Assembly: GCA_965224275.1 (NCBI GenBank) | Contig: CBDCYR010000002.1 | Span: 124,001 to 188,000 of the forward strand | Length of the DNA: 64,000 nucleotides | Origin: CAUZWH01 sp965224275 | Lineage (GTDB): Bacteria > Pseudomonadota > Alphaproteobacteria > SHVV01 | Reading direction: 5' to 3' | Part shown: positions 44,196 to 52,957 of the stretch, in pieces | Layout of the letters: every line of letters starts with the position of its first letter | Numbering within the stretch: position 1 is the stretch's first letter | Made by a program: the position numbers and the translations under genes | Notes under the pieces: model-generated | The model's database searches: none | The model's input: the letters and a program-made list of their open reading frames with translations, nothing else | What the model was told of the DNA's origin: nothing

Positions 44196-44732
44196 ATGGG
44201 CGCAGCTGCCGAAAAGCTTGCAGCGGGCGATCCGTTCTCTGTTACGGACGTCGCCGTCGAGACTCAATTAAGGGTTGAACAATTTCTCTACCGCCAAGCT
44301 GAGTTTCTCGACGAAAAGCAATGGGACGACTGGCTCGCGTTGTTTGCCGACGACGGCCACTATTGGATGCCCGCCGATCCGGATCAGGCCGACGGCGAGG
44401 GAGTCCCGAATATTTTTTGGGAAGACCTCAACCTGATGAAGCTACGCATCCGGCGTAACAACCATCCCCGCGCCCACAGCCAGGCGCCTGCCAACCGGCT
44501 ATGCCATGTCGTTTCCAACGTGATCATCGAGAACGAGGACGTCAATGGCGATATTGTCGTCCGCTCGCGGTTCCACTGCGCTGAGTATCTGCGGTACGAC
44601 GTCCGCAGCTTCACCGGCAAATACCGGCACTATTTACGCAAAACCGATGGTGGTTACCGGATCGCCTTGCAGCGTGTCGACCTCGTCAATCGCGAGGGTC
44701 CCTACGAATATGTGCTGCAGTGGTGGCTCTAG
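44196..44732 (+). CDS. Aromatic ring-hydroxylating dioxygenase, small (beta) subunit
   Basis: The 178-aa protein has the SnoaL/NTF2-like fold of dioxygenase beta subunits: VEQFLYRQAEFLDEKQWDDWLALFADDGHYWMP at the start and the HYLRKTDGGYRIALQRVDLVN end. It is structural within the alpha3beta3 hexamer. AAGGAG overlaps the end of the alpha gene. It is convergent with the PilZ gene; a perfect palindrome GCCAAATTTGGC (44,742-44,753) separates the stop codons. Confidence 0.92.
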   Translation: MGAAAEKLAAGDPFSVTDVAVETQLRVEQFLYRQAEFLDEKQWDDWLALFADDGHYWMPADPDQADGEGVPNIFWEDLNLMKLRIRRNNHPRAHSQAPANRLCHVVSNVIIENEDVNGDIVVRSRFHCAEYLRYDVRSFTGKYRHYLRKTDGGYRIALQRVDLVNREGPYEYVLQWWL

Positions 44733-44753
44733 CGAGCGCTTGCCAAATTTGGC

Positions 44754-45209
44754 CTACACCATCAGGAAAAGGAATCCGAGAAACGCCGCGGCAGCCAGGA
44801 GGAACCACAAATGCCGCAAGCGTGATGGTTCGCCGGCCGTCGACGTAGCCGCAGCGTAGCCTCCCAGGGCACTCATCAGTGACCTTGAGATGTTGTGAAA
44901 CCGAATGCCAACTTCGCCGTTATCGCGAACGTTGACGACCTCTCCCGAGAAAGAGCCTTTGACCCGGCGCCCCGAAATCTGGCCGTCAATTTTGTCCTTG
45001 CGGGCGAGTTCGAGGCCGTCGGGGTAGAAGCGAAAGCCGCCCATCGACCAGTCGAGAGCGGGGAATTTGTGCTTGCCAATCTTGATATTGAGCGGTCGGT
45101 CCTGATAGCGGCGATGCTCTCGACGCTCATCGCTGCCCGGTGACGATGCCGCTGCCGCGCTCGTTGGCGCGTCTTTGGCTTCTGAATCTGCTGCCACTTC
45201 GATAGTCAT
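44754..45209 (-). CDS. PilZ-domain membrane protein
   Basis: This is a 151-aa product from the ATG at 45,209. A PilZ domain occupies about residues 30-110, with the c-di-GMP binding pattern RREHRRYQDR (RxxxR) and D-W-S-M-G-G (D/NxSxxG). A C-terminal hydrophobic helix (LWFLLAAAAFLGFLFLMV) suggests a membrane anchor. It probably binds c-di-GMP. An in-frame TTG at 45,290 would overlap the LysR 3' end and is less likely. Confidence 0.82.
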   Translation of the reverse strand: MTIEVAADSEAKDAPTSAAAASSPGSDERREHRRYQDRPLNIKIGKHKFPALDWSMGGFRFYPDGLELARKDKIDGQISGRRVKGSFSGEVVNVRDNGEVGIRFHNISRSLMSALGGYAAATSTAGEPSRLRHLWFLLAAAAFLGFLFLMV

Positions 45210-45286
45210 GACCGACGAAGACTCGTATTGCCCAATCGCAGAACTACCCGACAATGTAATCGTCGTCCAGTTTTCGCCTCCGTCTT

Positions 45287-46216
45287 TCAACTTAGGATTG
45301 CGGCCGGCGGCGAGCGCCCGGCGTCTGCACGAACGGCGTCGTGCAGTTCATGAACCAGCGCGCGCGCTGCTGGGGAGAGGATTGTCTGTGCGCGGTAAAC
45401 AATCTCGATGGCCCGTCGCCAGGCATGGTCGCGAATTGGAATCGCGGCGAGCAAGCCCGCGTCAACCTCGTGTCGTATCAGCCGACTCGGCATGAAGCTC
45501 AAAAAGTCGGTCTCAATCACCACCGATTTCATACAGTGCGCCGAATTTGTTTCGACGTCAGGCTGCGGTGGCTCAAGACCGGCTGCTTCGAACGCAGCGG
45601 CCAATGTATCGCGTACCCGCTCGGGCGCCGCCGGCAGCACCCACGGCCACTCTGATAATTCCTCAAGCTGGCGCCGGCGGCGATTGTTGAGCGGATGCTG
45701 CGGGCGGGCGATAACCACCGTGGAATCGACAAATAGCGGTTCACGCGTGACCTCTATCGACAGGCTCTCGGGAAAGGCACCGACCGTGATATCAATTTCA
45801 CCGCGCGCCAGCGCGTCAAGCTGCATATCCATCAAGGCCTCACGAATGGTTACCCTGACGCCGCGGCGTTTGACTTGCAGCGCGGTAATTGCAGTAGGCA
45901 GTAAATCGGTAACGATACTAGGGCCGGCACCGACAATAACGTGACCGGTCCGCAGATCACGCAACGCCGCGATATCCTGTTCGGCGCCGCGGACTTCGTG
46001 GAGAATCAACCGCGCGCGATCGGCGAGGGTTACGCCGAACACCGTTGGGCTCACACCGTAGGGACCTCGGTCGACAAGCTTGGCATCGAGGCTTCCTTCA
46101 AGCCGACGGATACTTTTAGATAACGCCGGCTGCGAAATGTTCAGGGCCTCAGCGGCGCGCCCGATACTGCCGTGCTCAATCACAGCAAGAAAATGGCGCA
46201 AACGATGAACATCCAT
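45287..46216 (-). CDS. LysR-family transcriptional regulator
   Basis: The 309-aa regulator has an N-terminal winged helix-turn-helix (LRHFLAVIEHGSIGRAAEAL, then ISQPALSKSIRRLE) and a C-terminal substrate-binding-like domain. A T-N11-A palindrome (ATAAC-N5-GTTAT) lies 26 bp upstream, typical of self-regulated LysR genes. Its targets may include nearby oxygenase genes, but it is not directly divergent from any, so that is inference. Confidence 0.92.
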   Translation of the reverse strand: MDVHRLRHFLAVIEHGSIGRAAEALNISQPALSKSIRRLEGSLDAKLVDRGPYGVSPTVFGVTLADRARLILHEVRGAEQDIAALRDLRTGHVIVGAGPSIVTDLLPTAITALQVKRRGVRVTIREALMDMQLDALARGEIDITVGAFPESLSIEVTREPLFVDSTVVIARPQHPLNNRRRRQLEELSEWPWVLPAAPERVRDTLAAAFEAAGLEPPQPDVETNSAHCMKSVVIETDFLSFMPSRLIRHEVDAGLLAAIPIRDHAWRRAIEIVYRAQTILSPAARALVHELHDAVRADAGRSPPAAILS

Positions 46217-46241
46217 TGGATCGCGACCTCCCCTCCATTAC

Positions 46242-46256
46242 ATAACCCACTGTTAT
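46242..46256. promoter_or_regulatory. LysR-type binding palindrome
   Basis: ATAACCCACTGTTAT is a 5-5-5 inverted repeat containing the T-N11-A core of LysR sites, placed 26 bp upstream of the LysR start codon at 46,216. It is the likely autoregulatory site. Confidence 0.6.
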
Positions 46257-46395
46257 GGGTCGGATCAAATTGGTTACTACTCAGGAATGTCGCACCAGAT
46301 AGAATGGTGGTGGTTTGCGGACAGAAAACAAACCGTACGAGCCGCAATGTTCTGAGCAGCAGCCTCCCCAAGACTCCTCCCACCTTGCGGCTTAA

Positions 46396-46428
46396 GGGGC
46401 GGTGCCATCAACAGGGGGGCACCGCCCC
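46396..46428. other. Strong hairpin in the gap between LysR and a receiver gene
   Basis: The gap from 46,217 to 46,549 has no gene I can support. It holds the LysR palindrome and this perfect 11-bp inverted repeat (GGGGCGGTGCC / GGCACCGCCCC) with an 11-base loop. There is no T-run on either side, so it is not a standard terminator. It lies about 120 nt past the receiver gene's stop codon and could stop or stabilise that transcript. Confidence 0.5.
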
Positions 46429-46549
46429 AAAACCATCTACGCTTGGTCCCACTTTGCCCGCGTTACCATTTTGCCGGCGCTTAACGTGTTGGCCGCAGGG
46501 CGCTTGGGGTCGACTAAACCGGCGGCGACCCGAATCCGGTATGAGACGG

Positions 46550-46993
46550 TTATTTGTTTGCTGGGTCGTGGCCGAGGACGTCGACGAGCGCTTTGGCGAG
46601 TTCATCGCGCTGGTAGGGTTTGAACAATACCGGCCAGGGCGCGAAATGATCGACGATCCGGTCCGGGTCATCGTCATAACCAGTGGTTAAAATAACTTTC
46701 AAATCCGGGCGCTTCGCCATCGCATGTTCGGCAAGTTCGACGCCATCGCAGCTGCCGGGCGTTATCACGTCGCTAAACAGAAGATCAATCAATGCGTCAC
46801 TCTTTATTATGTCAAGCGCAATGTCGGTATCCGCCGCCTCAATCACGCGATATCCCAATAGCCCGATTAGTGTGACCACGGTATCGCGCAGATCGGTGTC
46901 ATCTTCAACCACAAGAACGTTGATTTTAGAGACGTCCCGTGACGGGATCGTTCGTTTTACCTCAAGACTGGGAGTTGCGGCGTTAGCTAACAA
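46550..46993 (-). CDS. Single-domain response regulator (receiver only)
   Basis: A CheY-like receiver is visible: acidic pair in VLVVEDDTDLRD, phospho-acceptor Asp in LLFSDVITPG, Thr in VILTTGY and Lys in PVLFKPYQ. There is no output domain. The start is uncertain because no ATG precedes the domain; a TTG at 46,993 would overlap the upstream membrane-protein stop codon by 11 bases, giving 147 aa. Close resemblance to receivers attached to hybrid histidine kinases suggests a phospho-relay partner. It is probably translated with the family-A gene. Confidence 0.8.
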   Translation of the reverse strand: MLANAATPSLEVKRTIPSRDVSKINVLVVEDDTDLRDTVVTLIGLLGYRVIEAADTDIALDIIKSDALIDLLFSDVITPGSCDGVELAEHAMAKRPDLKVILTTGYDDDPDRIVDHFAPWPVLFKPYQRDELAKALVDVLGHDPANK

Positions 46994-47477
46994 GGTACTG
47001 GCCGAACAGCAAGGTCGACGTCGTCGCAAACGCAAAGCTGGTAAGCCCGATTATCAGCAACTTGACCGCCAATCTCACGCCTGGAGACAGGGTAAATCGG
47101 GCCCTGTGAGAGGTATCTATCGATTTGCGGCCACCGGCCGCACTTCGCCGATCTCGCGTAGGCGCCAGCCGCTTGCCGGTCGCCCGCTTCTTGGGTTTGG
47201 CCGTGGCGACAATCGGATCGCTCGGGGCCGCAGAAATGTCGCTACCACCGTTGGAAGTTTTGCTCTTCAGGGTAGTTTTGAAGATCGTCGATTCCTTTAT
47301 CAGGCCATCTTCAAGGAGGATCTCGCGAACGACTTTTGCCTGCTCGACACCTGGCTGCTGCCCAATACGTTTGGCGTCGTCGATCGCTGCCTGCTTTTCC
47401 GTACCCTTGAATCGCGCATCAACAATCCAGCGGCCCTTGGCCAGGGTGTAGATCTCATATGTCGGATTGCTGGTCAT
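46983..47477 (-). CDS. Unknown family A: soluble N-terminus plus single C-terminal membrane helix, copy 1
   Basis: The 164-aa protein is homologous to that at 53,225. The N-terminal block has YEIYTLAKGRWIVDARFKG and then AIDDAKRI and KVVRE (about residues 7-52). A charged, low-complexity linker follows, and the C-terminal helix KLLIIGLTSFAFATTST ends at the membrane. SFAFAT is invariant between copies. I do not recognise the family. It directly precedes and overlaps a receiver-only regulator, suggesting a sensory or signalling role. Confidence 0.75.
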   Translation of the reverse strand: MTSNPTYEIYTLAKGRWIVDARFKGTEKQAAIDDAKRIGQQPGVEQAKVVREILLEDGLIKESTIFKTTLKSKTSNGGSDISAAPSDPIVATAKPKKRATGKRLAPTRDRRSAAGGRKSIDTSHRARFTLSPGVRLAVKLLIIGLTSFAFATTSTLLFGQYLVS

Positions 47478-47641
47478 CTACTAGAGTTCAATTCTCATTC
47501 CTGGCGGAACGCGTCGGCGAGACGTCGGAGTCGGCGCGATTTTGCGGCGCCCTGCTCCCAACCAATGATCTATTGCATTAACTCTAATATCGGCTGAGAG
47601 CCGTGCTGGGACAACTAGGACCAAACCTCAGATATCGACTA

Positions 47642-47667
47642 AATATCGGGGGGAAACCCCCAATATT
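47642..47667. other. Hairpin with a GAAA-type tetraloop
   Basis: AATAT-C-GGGGG, GAAA loop, CCCCC-A-ATATT pairs over ten bases with one C/A mismatch when transcribed on the plus strand. It lies in the gap between the nitroreductase stop codon and the family-A start, both on the minus strand. No T-run follows, so its role is unknown. Confidence 0.5.
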
Positions 47668-47748
47668 GTGCCCAAAGGTGACGTCGGTCACACGATGCTG
47701 TGTTCCCACCGCAATTGGTCGACCATCAGCCTGCCCCGCGCCAGCCCA

Positions 47749-48417
47749 TCATGTGAGCGCGAAGGCCTCACCATCGAACCGCTCGCGAGTAACGAACTCC
47801 GCCACGATTCGGCGGCGCAATTTGGTTAGCTGTTTGACCGGGCGCCCCAGGGGAACAACCGCGCAAACCGCGTAGCGGCTCGGAATTTTGAGCAGCGCCT
47901 GCACGCTGGGCTCCTCGGCTACAGCCATGGTCGAGATGGTGCCTCCGAAACCAAGCTGACGGGCACCGAGCAATACGTTCCAAACGAGGGGATAGATCGA
48001 CGCCCCGGCGATGACGCCCACGCGATCCAAATGCTGATCTGTCGCAGCCACGACGCCCAGATCAACGACGAAGACCAGCACCACCGAGGCCGCTCTAAAC
48101 GGTTCGACCAGCGACGGTGCTGCGACCGCGCGGTCGATTTCGTTACTCGTGGCACGCGTCGGAGTCATCGAATTCCATGGGCTCTCCCCGCGCGCGATCT
48201 GAGCGACGTAGCGCTTGGACGCCGGTTCCGCGAGGTTGGCGAGTCGGTCGCGAATCGCTCGATCGCGCACCGCTATGACGCGGACTCCTTGCCGATTACC
48301 CCCGCTCGGCGCGAAGCGTGCATTATCGAGGATTTCGTAGAGGGCCTCATCGGGCAAGGATTCGCCGGTGTAATCCCGCGCCGAAAACGTCGTCCGCATC
48401 ACGTCATTGAGTTCCAT
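47749..48417 (-). CDS. Nitroreductase-family FMN oxidoreductase
   Basis: This 222-aa protein starts MELNDVMRTTFSARDYT, has the FMN-binding NARFAPSGGNRQ segment and the IYPLVWNVLLGARQLGFGG core helix, and ends with a VCAVVPLGRP block. GAGGGA lies before the ATG at 48,417; an upstream frame extension is not supported. It reduces nitroaromatics, quinones or similar acceptors with NAD(P)H. No specific substrate is indicated. Confidence 0.88.
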   Translation of the reverse strand: MELNDVMRTTFSARDYTGESLPDEALYEILDNARFAPSGGNRQGVRVIAVRDRAIRDRLANLAEPASKRYVAQIARGESPWNSMTPTRATSNEIDRAVAAPSLVEPFRAASVVLVFVVDLGVVAATDQHLDRVGVIAGASIYPLVWNVLLGARQLGFGGTISTMAVAEEPSVQALLKIPSRYAVCAVVPLGRPVKQLTKLRRRIVAEFVTRERFDGEAFALT

Positions 48418-48542
48418 GTATAGTCCCTCGCCGCGTGGCGTATCGGCGCGGGTTGTGCGCTTCAGCCCGAGATCCGCTGCCACTTGGCGGCAGGATAACG
48501 TGTTCGGTCGTCGACATATTGATCTCCAATGCTGGTGCCAAC

Positions 48543-48570
48543 CGCGGGCGAGACTAGTCCCTCGCCCGCG
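48543..48570. other. Inverted repeat in a 307-nt divergent gap
   Basis: The gap 48,418-48,724 between nitroreductase and UbiD contains no supported gene. It has a perfect 10-bp inverted repeat CGCGGGCGAG / CTCGCCCGCG with loop ACTAGTCC. It may be an operator or a transcript hairpin; no T-run follows. Confidence 0.45.
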
Positions 48571-48724
48571 AAAGTTCTACGCGGGGAGTAGGGCGGCTCA
48601 AGCAGCCAAGCGCAAGTTTGAAGCCGGCTGAGCGGAGCGGCGGCAGCCCGGTATATTGTCCGCCCATATGGCATTGAGTAGCATGCCGGGCACACCAAAC
48701 CAGACCTCAGGAACACCGCTTTTC

Positions 48725-50089
48725 ATGGCCCAGGACTTGCGCGCTTACCTTGATCTCGTACGAAGCAAGAATCCGGCAGATGTCGTTACCGTTTCGAAAG
48801 AAGTGGATCCGGCGTTCGAACTCACCGCCACGGTCGTGAAGCTCCAAACCGAAGCCCGCAAACGGCCGGTCCTCACGTTCGAAAACGTCAAGGGCACTGA
48901 TTTCCCGGTACTGACCAATCTGCACGCAAGCCGTTCGCGCCTGGCGCTGGCGATGAATGCCGAGCCGCGCCAGATGCTGCGCAAATATCTCGACGCCATG
49001 GAAAACCCGATCCCGCCCTGTGAGGTTAACTCCGGGCCATGCAAGGACGTGATCCTGACGGGCGACGCTGTCGACCTGTCGGCATTGCCGCAAATCGTTC
49101 ATCACTATGACGACGCCGGTGCCTACGTCACCTCGGCCATTTCGTTCGCCAGGGATCCTGAGAGCGAGATGTGGAATTGTGCTTATAACCGCCTGATGAT
49201 CACCGGTAAAAACACGACCTCGGTTCACCTGACCGTCGGCAAGCACTTATGGGAGTATTACAAGGTCGCGGAAGCCCGCGGCGAAGCATTGCCGGTGGTG
49301 TTCGCGATCGGCGTTCACCCCGCGATCGCACTGGGCTGCCTCGCGATCGGGTCGATCGATGAAGATGAGCGCGGCATCATCGGCGCGCTGTTGGGGGAGC
49401 CGCTGGCGCTGGTCCGCTGCGAAACCATCGACCTGCTGGCGCCGGCGCATGCCGAGATCATTCTCGAGACCGAAATTCGACCCAACGACCGGATCGAGGA
49501 AGGACCGTTCGGAGAGTTCACGGGCTACAGCCTGGGCGCGCGCCAGCGCGAGGTGGTAGACGTCAAAGCGATCACCCATCGGCAAGACGCGGTCTATCAG
49601 GACATCACCGTCGGCCACCTCGATCATCTGCTGCTATCGACGATTCCGATGGAGGCCAATCTCTTTCGCGCCGTGCGCGCCATGATCCCTTCAGTGCGGC
49701 AGGTGCGCGTACCCAATCCGTTCACCTGCTTTGTCTCGATCGAGCAGCGGGTGCCAGGCCAGGCCAAGAATGCGATTCTAGCGGTTCTCGGAAGCGACCT
49801 CTATATGAAGCGCGTGGTCGTGGTCGACCATGATGTCGATATCTTCAACGAACGTGAGGTCAATTGGGCAATTGCGACGCGCTGCCAACCCGACCGCGAC
49901 ATCACCATCATCTCCAACGCGCGCGGCTCCGACCTCGATCCATCGACCGCCGGCAATGACGGGTTTACGGCCAAATGGGGCGTCGACGCGACCGCAAAAC
50001 CGAGCCTCGAGGCCTACACGCCGCGCCACAGTTTCCCGCCCGAAGTGTGGGATGTCATCGACCTCAAGAGCATCGTGCCAGACGCCTGA
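48725..50089 (+). CDS. UbiD-family decarboxylase
   Basis: The 454-aa protein fits UbiD/Fdc enzymes, which decarboxylate aromatic or unsaturated acids using prenylated FMN. The catalytic EGPFGEFTGY segment supplies both key Glu residues, and the preceding YNRLMITGKN carries the Arg. Start ATG at 48,725 (AGGAAC upstream) gives MAQDLRAYLDLV; in-frame starts up to 69 nt earlier exist. A UbiX prenyltransferase is not in the window. The next gene overlaps by one base (TGATG). Confidence 0.9.
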   Translation: MAQDLRAYLDLVRSKNPADVVTVSKEVDPAFELTATVVKLQTEARKRPVLTFENVKGTDFPVLTNLHASRSRLALAMNAEPRQMLRKYLDAMENPIPPCEVNSGPCKDVILTGDAVDLSALPQIVHHYDDAGAYVTSAISFARDPESEMWNCAYNRLMITGKNTTSVHLTVGKHLWEYYKVAEARGEALPVVFAIGVHPAIALGCLAIGSIDEDERGIIGALLGEPLALVRCETIDLLAPAHAEIILETEIRPNDRIEEGPFGEFTGYSLGARQREVVDVKAITHRQDAVYQDITVGHLDHLLLSTIPMEANLFRAVRAMIPSVRQVRVPNPFTCFVSIEQRVPGQAKNAILAVLGSDLYMKRVVVVDHDVDIFNEREVNWAIATRCQPDRDITIISNARGSDLDPSTAGNDGFTAKWGVDATAKPSLEAYTPRHSFPPEVWDVIDLKSIVPDA

Positions 50090-51498
50090 TGCCAGCCAAC
50101 CTGGCGGGCCGCTTTGAGGCATGCGCGGCGCGTTGGCCGGACCGGCCAGTGCTGTTCCGCGGCAATGAAGCACTAACTTGGGCTGAGCTCGATCGTCGCG
50201 CGGGTGCAGTTGCCACCACCCTCTCGGCGCAAGGGGTTGCTGTTGGAGATCGCATCGCAATCGAGCTCGACGATCCACTGGCGGTAACAATTGCGGTGAT
50301 GGGTGTGCTCAAGGCTGGCGCCTCGGCAACGCCGCTCAATCCCCGACTCGCCGGCGACGAACGGGACAATATCGTCGCCGACCTCTCGCCCGGCACGAGG
50401 ATCCAAGAACTGTCCGACGGCGAAGCCGAGTTCGCGAGCCGTGCAGTGAACGATGATCAATCGGCGTTCATTCTCTACACTTCGGGCAGCACCGGCCAAC
50501 CCAAGGGTGTGGTGCTGTCGCACGCTGCCACGGCCGTGGCGCTCACGCATTGGGCGGGCCCGGTGATGGCCTTGAGCGATGCCGATCGGGTGCTGTCAGC
50601 GCTGCCCCCGGCCCATTCATTCGGAATTTTTGGCAGCATTCTGGCACCGCTCAGCGCCGGTGCAGCCGTGGTATTTCCTGATCGATTCACGCCTGAAACC
50701 GCGCTGCAACTGATCGAGCGGCACCGCATTACGGTCTATCCCGGCGTCGCCACCATGTTCCAGCGGCTGCTTGATGATCCCAAACTCGCCCATGCCGACC
50801 TGTCCAGCCTGCGCCACGCCGTCTCCGGTGCGGCACCCTGTGCCTGGGAACTGGCGCAAACCTGGCGCGCGGCAACCGGCGCTCGCATTATCCGCGGCTA
50901 CGGCATGACTGAGCTGTTTCGGCCGATCTCGTTCACGGCCAACGATGATCGCGACCAGCCCGGCGCGATCGGACGGGCGCTTACCGATGTCGACCTCCGC
51001 ATCATTGACGAGGACGGTGAAGATCTGCCAGCCGGTGAGACCGGCGAGCTGTCGATCCGCTCGCCGGCGCGGATGACCGGGTACCTAAATCGGCTGCAAG
51101 AAACCAACGCCGTGCTTGACGACGGATGGTTTAGGTCTGGAGATTTAGCGACCATCTCGTCTGACGGTTTCGTCTCGATCGTCGGCCGCAAGAAGGATGT
51201 GATCTTGCGTGGCGGCTATACAATTGCGGCCGGTGAAATCGAAGCCGTGCTGGCCGCTCATCCGGACATTATCGAAGCTGCAGTAATCGGTGTCCCCGAT
51301 CGCGAACTCGGCGAAGAAATGGCGGCCTTTGTCACCCTGCGGTCGGCAGCCGACCGACCGACAGTGTCATCTGGCGATATCGTCGACTTCTGCCGGAACC
51401 AACTCGCCAGCTTCAAGGTTCCACGGCGGATCCATATCCGTAGCGTGTTGCCCAAAGGCCCAACCGGCAAGATTCTCAAGGCACGGCTCTTGGATTGA
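50089..51498 (+). CDS. Acyl/aryl-CoA synthetase (ANL superfamily)
   Basis: The 469-aa AMP-forming ligase has motif A3 FILYTSGSTGQPKGV, A5 RGYGMTE, the GDLATI and GRKKDVI motifs and C-terminal A10 Lys in KGPTGKILK. The start overlaps the UbiD stop codon (TGATG), so the two enzymes are translationally coupled: one pictures decarboxylation and CoA activation in one aromatic-acid pathway. Lengthwise it is a short ANL member. The substrate is unknown. Confidence 0.9.
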   Translation: MPANLAGRFEACAARWPDRPVLFRGNEALTWAELDRRAGAVATTLSAQGVAVGDRIAIELDDPLAVTIAVMGVLKAGASATPLNPRLAGDERDNIVADLSPGTRIQELSDGEAEFASRAVNDDQSAFILYTSGSTGQPKGVVLSHAATAVALTHWAGPVMALSDADRVLSALPPAHSFGIFGSILAPLSAGAAVVFPDRFTPETALQLIERHRITVYPGVATMFQRLLDDPKLAHADLSSLRHAVSGAAPCAWELAQTWRAATGARIIRGYGMTELFRPISFTANDDRDQPGAIGRALTDVDLRIIDEDGEDLPAGETGELSIRSPARMTGYLNRLQETNAVLDDGWFRSGDLATISSDGFVSIVGRKKDVILRGGYTIAAGEIEAVLAAHPDIIEAAVIGVPDRELGEEMAAFVTLRSAADRPTVSSGDIVDFCRNQLASFKVPRRIHIRSVLPKGPTGKILKARLLD

Positions 51499-51692
51499 GC
51501 GAGGTGCCTCTTCTCGATGTTCGATCCCAGCCCTGGATTGCGGCTCAGCAAACGTCGAGAGCGAGTTCCGACGAGCGGCCATTTCCTAGTCTCGGGTATA
51601 CGACGAAACCCGCTATCGTTTAGATCGTGTCCCGCGGAGTGGTGTAAGAGCGTTGCGCTCTACGCTGCTCCCGGCGGGTAGGGCCGGGACGT

Positions 51693-52889
51693 TCAGGCTG
51701 CCACGGTGGGCAGCGTGATGGGGACATCATCGCTCAGCGGAGCGATGGATTCCAGCGTCATGTATCTCCTTGAGACGGCCCACTCGTCGTTCTGCTCGAG
51801 AAGGATGGCGCCGACGAGCCGTGTGATGGCGGCTTCGTTGGGAAAGATACCGACGACGTTGGTGCGACGCTTGACCTCGGCATGGAGCCGTTCGATCGGG
51901 TTTGTGGAGTGCAATTTCTGGCGGTGCTCCCTGGGGAAGCTCATGTAGGCGAGGACGTCGTGCTCGGCTTCGTCCATGAGAACTGCCAGCTTGGGCACCT
52001 TGAGCCTGAGCTGGTCGGCGACCTGGCGCCACTGGACCTTCGCGCTGTCGGCGTCCTCCTGGGCGAAGGCGGTGGCGACGAAGGCGGAGACGACGCGCCG
52101 GCCCTGGCGGCCGGCATGGGCCAGCAGGTTGCGGGCGAAGTGCACGCGGCAGCGCTGCCATGTGGCGCCGAGGATCCGGGTCGCGGCGGCCTTCAGGCCC
52201 TTGTGGTCGTCGGAGATCACCAGCTTCACGCCGCGCAGCCCGCGCCGGGCCAGCGAGCGCAGGAACTCGGTCCAGAAGGCCTCGGCCTCAGACGCGCCGA
52301 TCGCCATGCCCAGGACCTCGCGGCGGCCCTGGTCGTTGACGGCCACAGCCACGGTCACCGCGACCGAGACGATGCGCCCGGCCTCGCGCACCTTTACATA
52401 GGTTGCGTCGAGCCACAGATAGGGCCAGTCGCCCTCCAGCGATCGATCGAGGAAGCCGTTGACCTTATCGTCGATCTCGCCGCACAGCCTGGAGACCTGG
52501 CTCTTGGAGACGCCCGACATGCCCATGGCCTGCACCAGGTCGTCGACCGAGCGGGTCGACACGCCCTGGATGTAGGCCTCCTGGATCACCGCAGCCAGCG
52601 CCTTCTCGGCCATCCGCCGCGGCTCCAGGAAGCCCGGGAAGTAGCTCCCCTTCCTCAGCTTCGGGATCTTCAGCTCGACCGTGCCGGCCCGCGTCTCCCA
52701 GGACCGGTCGCGGTAGCCGTTGCGGTGGGTGATACGATCCGCCGAGCGCTCGCCGTGAGCGGCGCCGGTCAGGCCCTCGACCTCCAGTGCCATCAGCCGC
52801 TCGGCCGTGAAGCCGATCATCTCGCGAAGCAGATCGGCATCGGAGCTCTTCTCCAAAAGCGCGCGCAGGGTCATCATGTCCTGGGTCAT
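51693..52889 (-). CDS. IS256-family (mutator-type) transposase
   Basis: The 398-aa DDE transposase starts at MTQDMMTLRALLEK (ATG at 52,889). Mutator-family landmarks are IPKLRKGSYFPGFLEPR, YLWLDATYVKVRE (first Asp), KLVISDDHKGLKAA (second Asp), WQRCRVHFARN and STNPIERLHAEVKRRTNVV (Glu). It looks full-length and intact, so the element may be active. Confidence 0.95.
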   Translation of the reverse strand: MTQDMMTLRALLEKSSDADLLREMIGFTAERLMALEVEGLTGAAHGERSADRITHRNGYRDRSWETRAGTVELKIPKLRKGSYFPGFLEPRRMAEKALAAVIQEAYIQGVSTRSVDDLVQAMGMSGVSKSQVSRLCGEIDDKVNGFLDRSLEGDWPYLWLDATYVKVREAGRIVSVAVTVAVAVNDQGRREVLGMAIGASEAEAFWTEFLRSLARRGLRGVKLVISDDHKGLKAAATRILGATWQRCRVHFARNLLAHAGRQGRRVVSAFVATAFAQEDADSAKVQWRQVADQLRLKVPKLAVLMDEAEHDVLAYMSFPREHRQKLHSTNPIERLHAEVKRRTNVVGIFPNEAAITRLVGAILLEQNDEWAVSRRYMTLESIAPLSDDVPITLPTVAA

Positions 52890-52957
52890 CGTGGTTCTCC
52901 TTCGGGTCAGGTTGGTTTGCACTAGCCCAACCCTAAACCGGAACCGCGATGGCCTCC

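Noticed and set aside
46172..46690. 172-aa plus-strand frame across the LysR-receiver gap
   Set aside because: Runs through the LysR promoter palindrome, a hairpin and the antisense of the receiver gene; no motif or ribosome site.
51882..52925. 347-aa plus-strand frame opposite the IS256 transposase
   Set aside because: Antisense of a clear DDE transposase; composition is typical of shadow frames.
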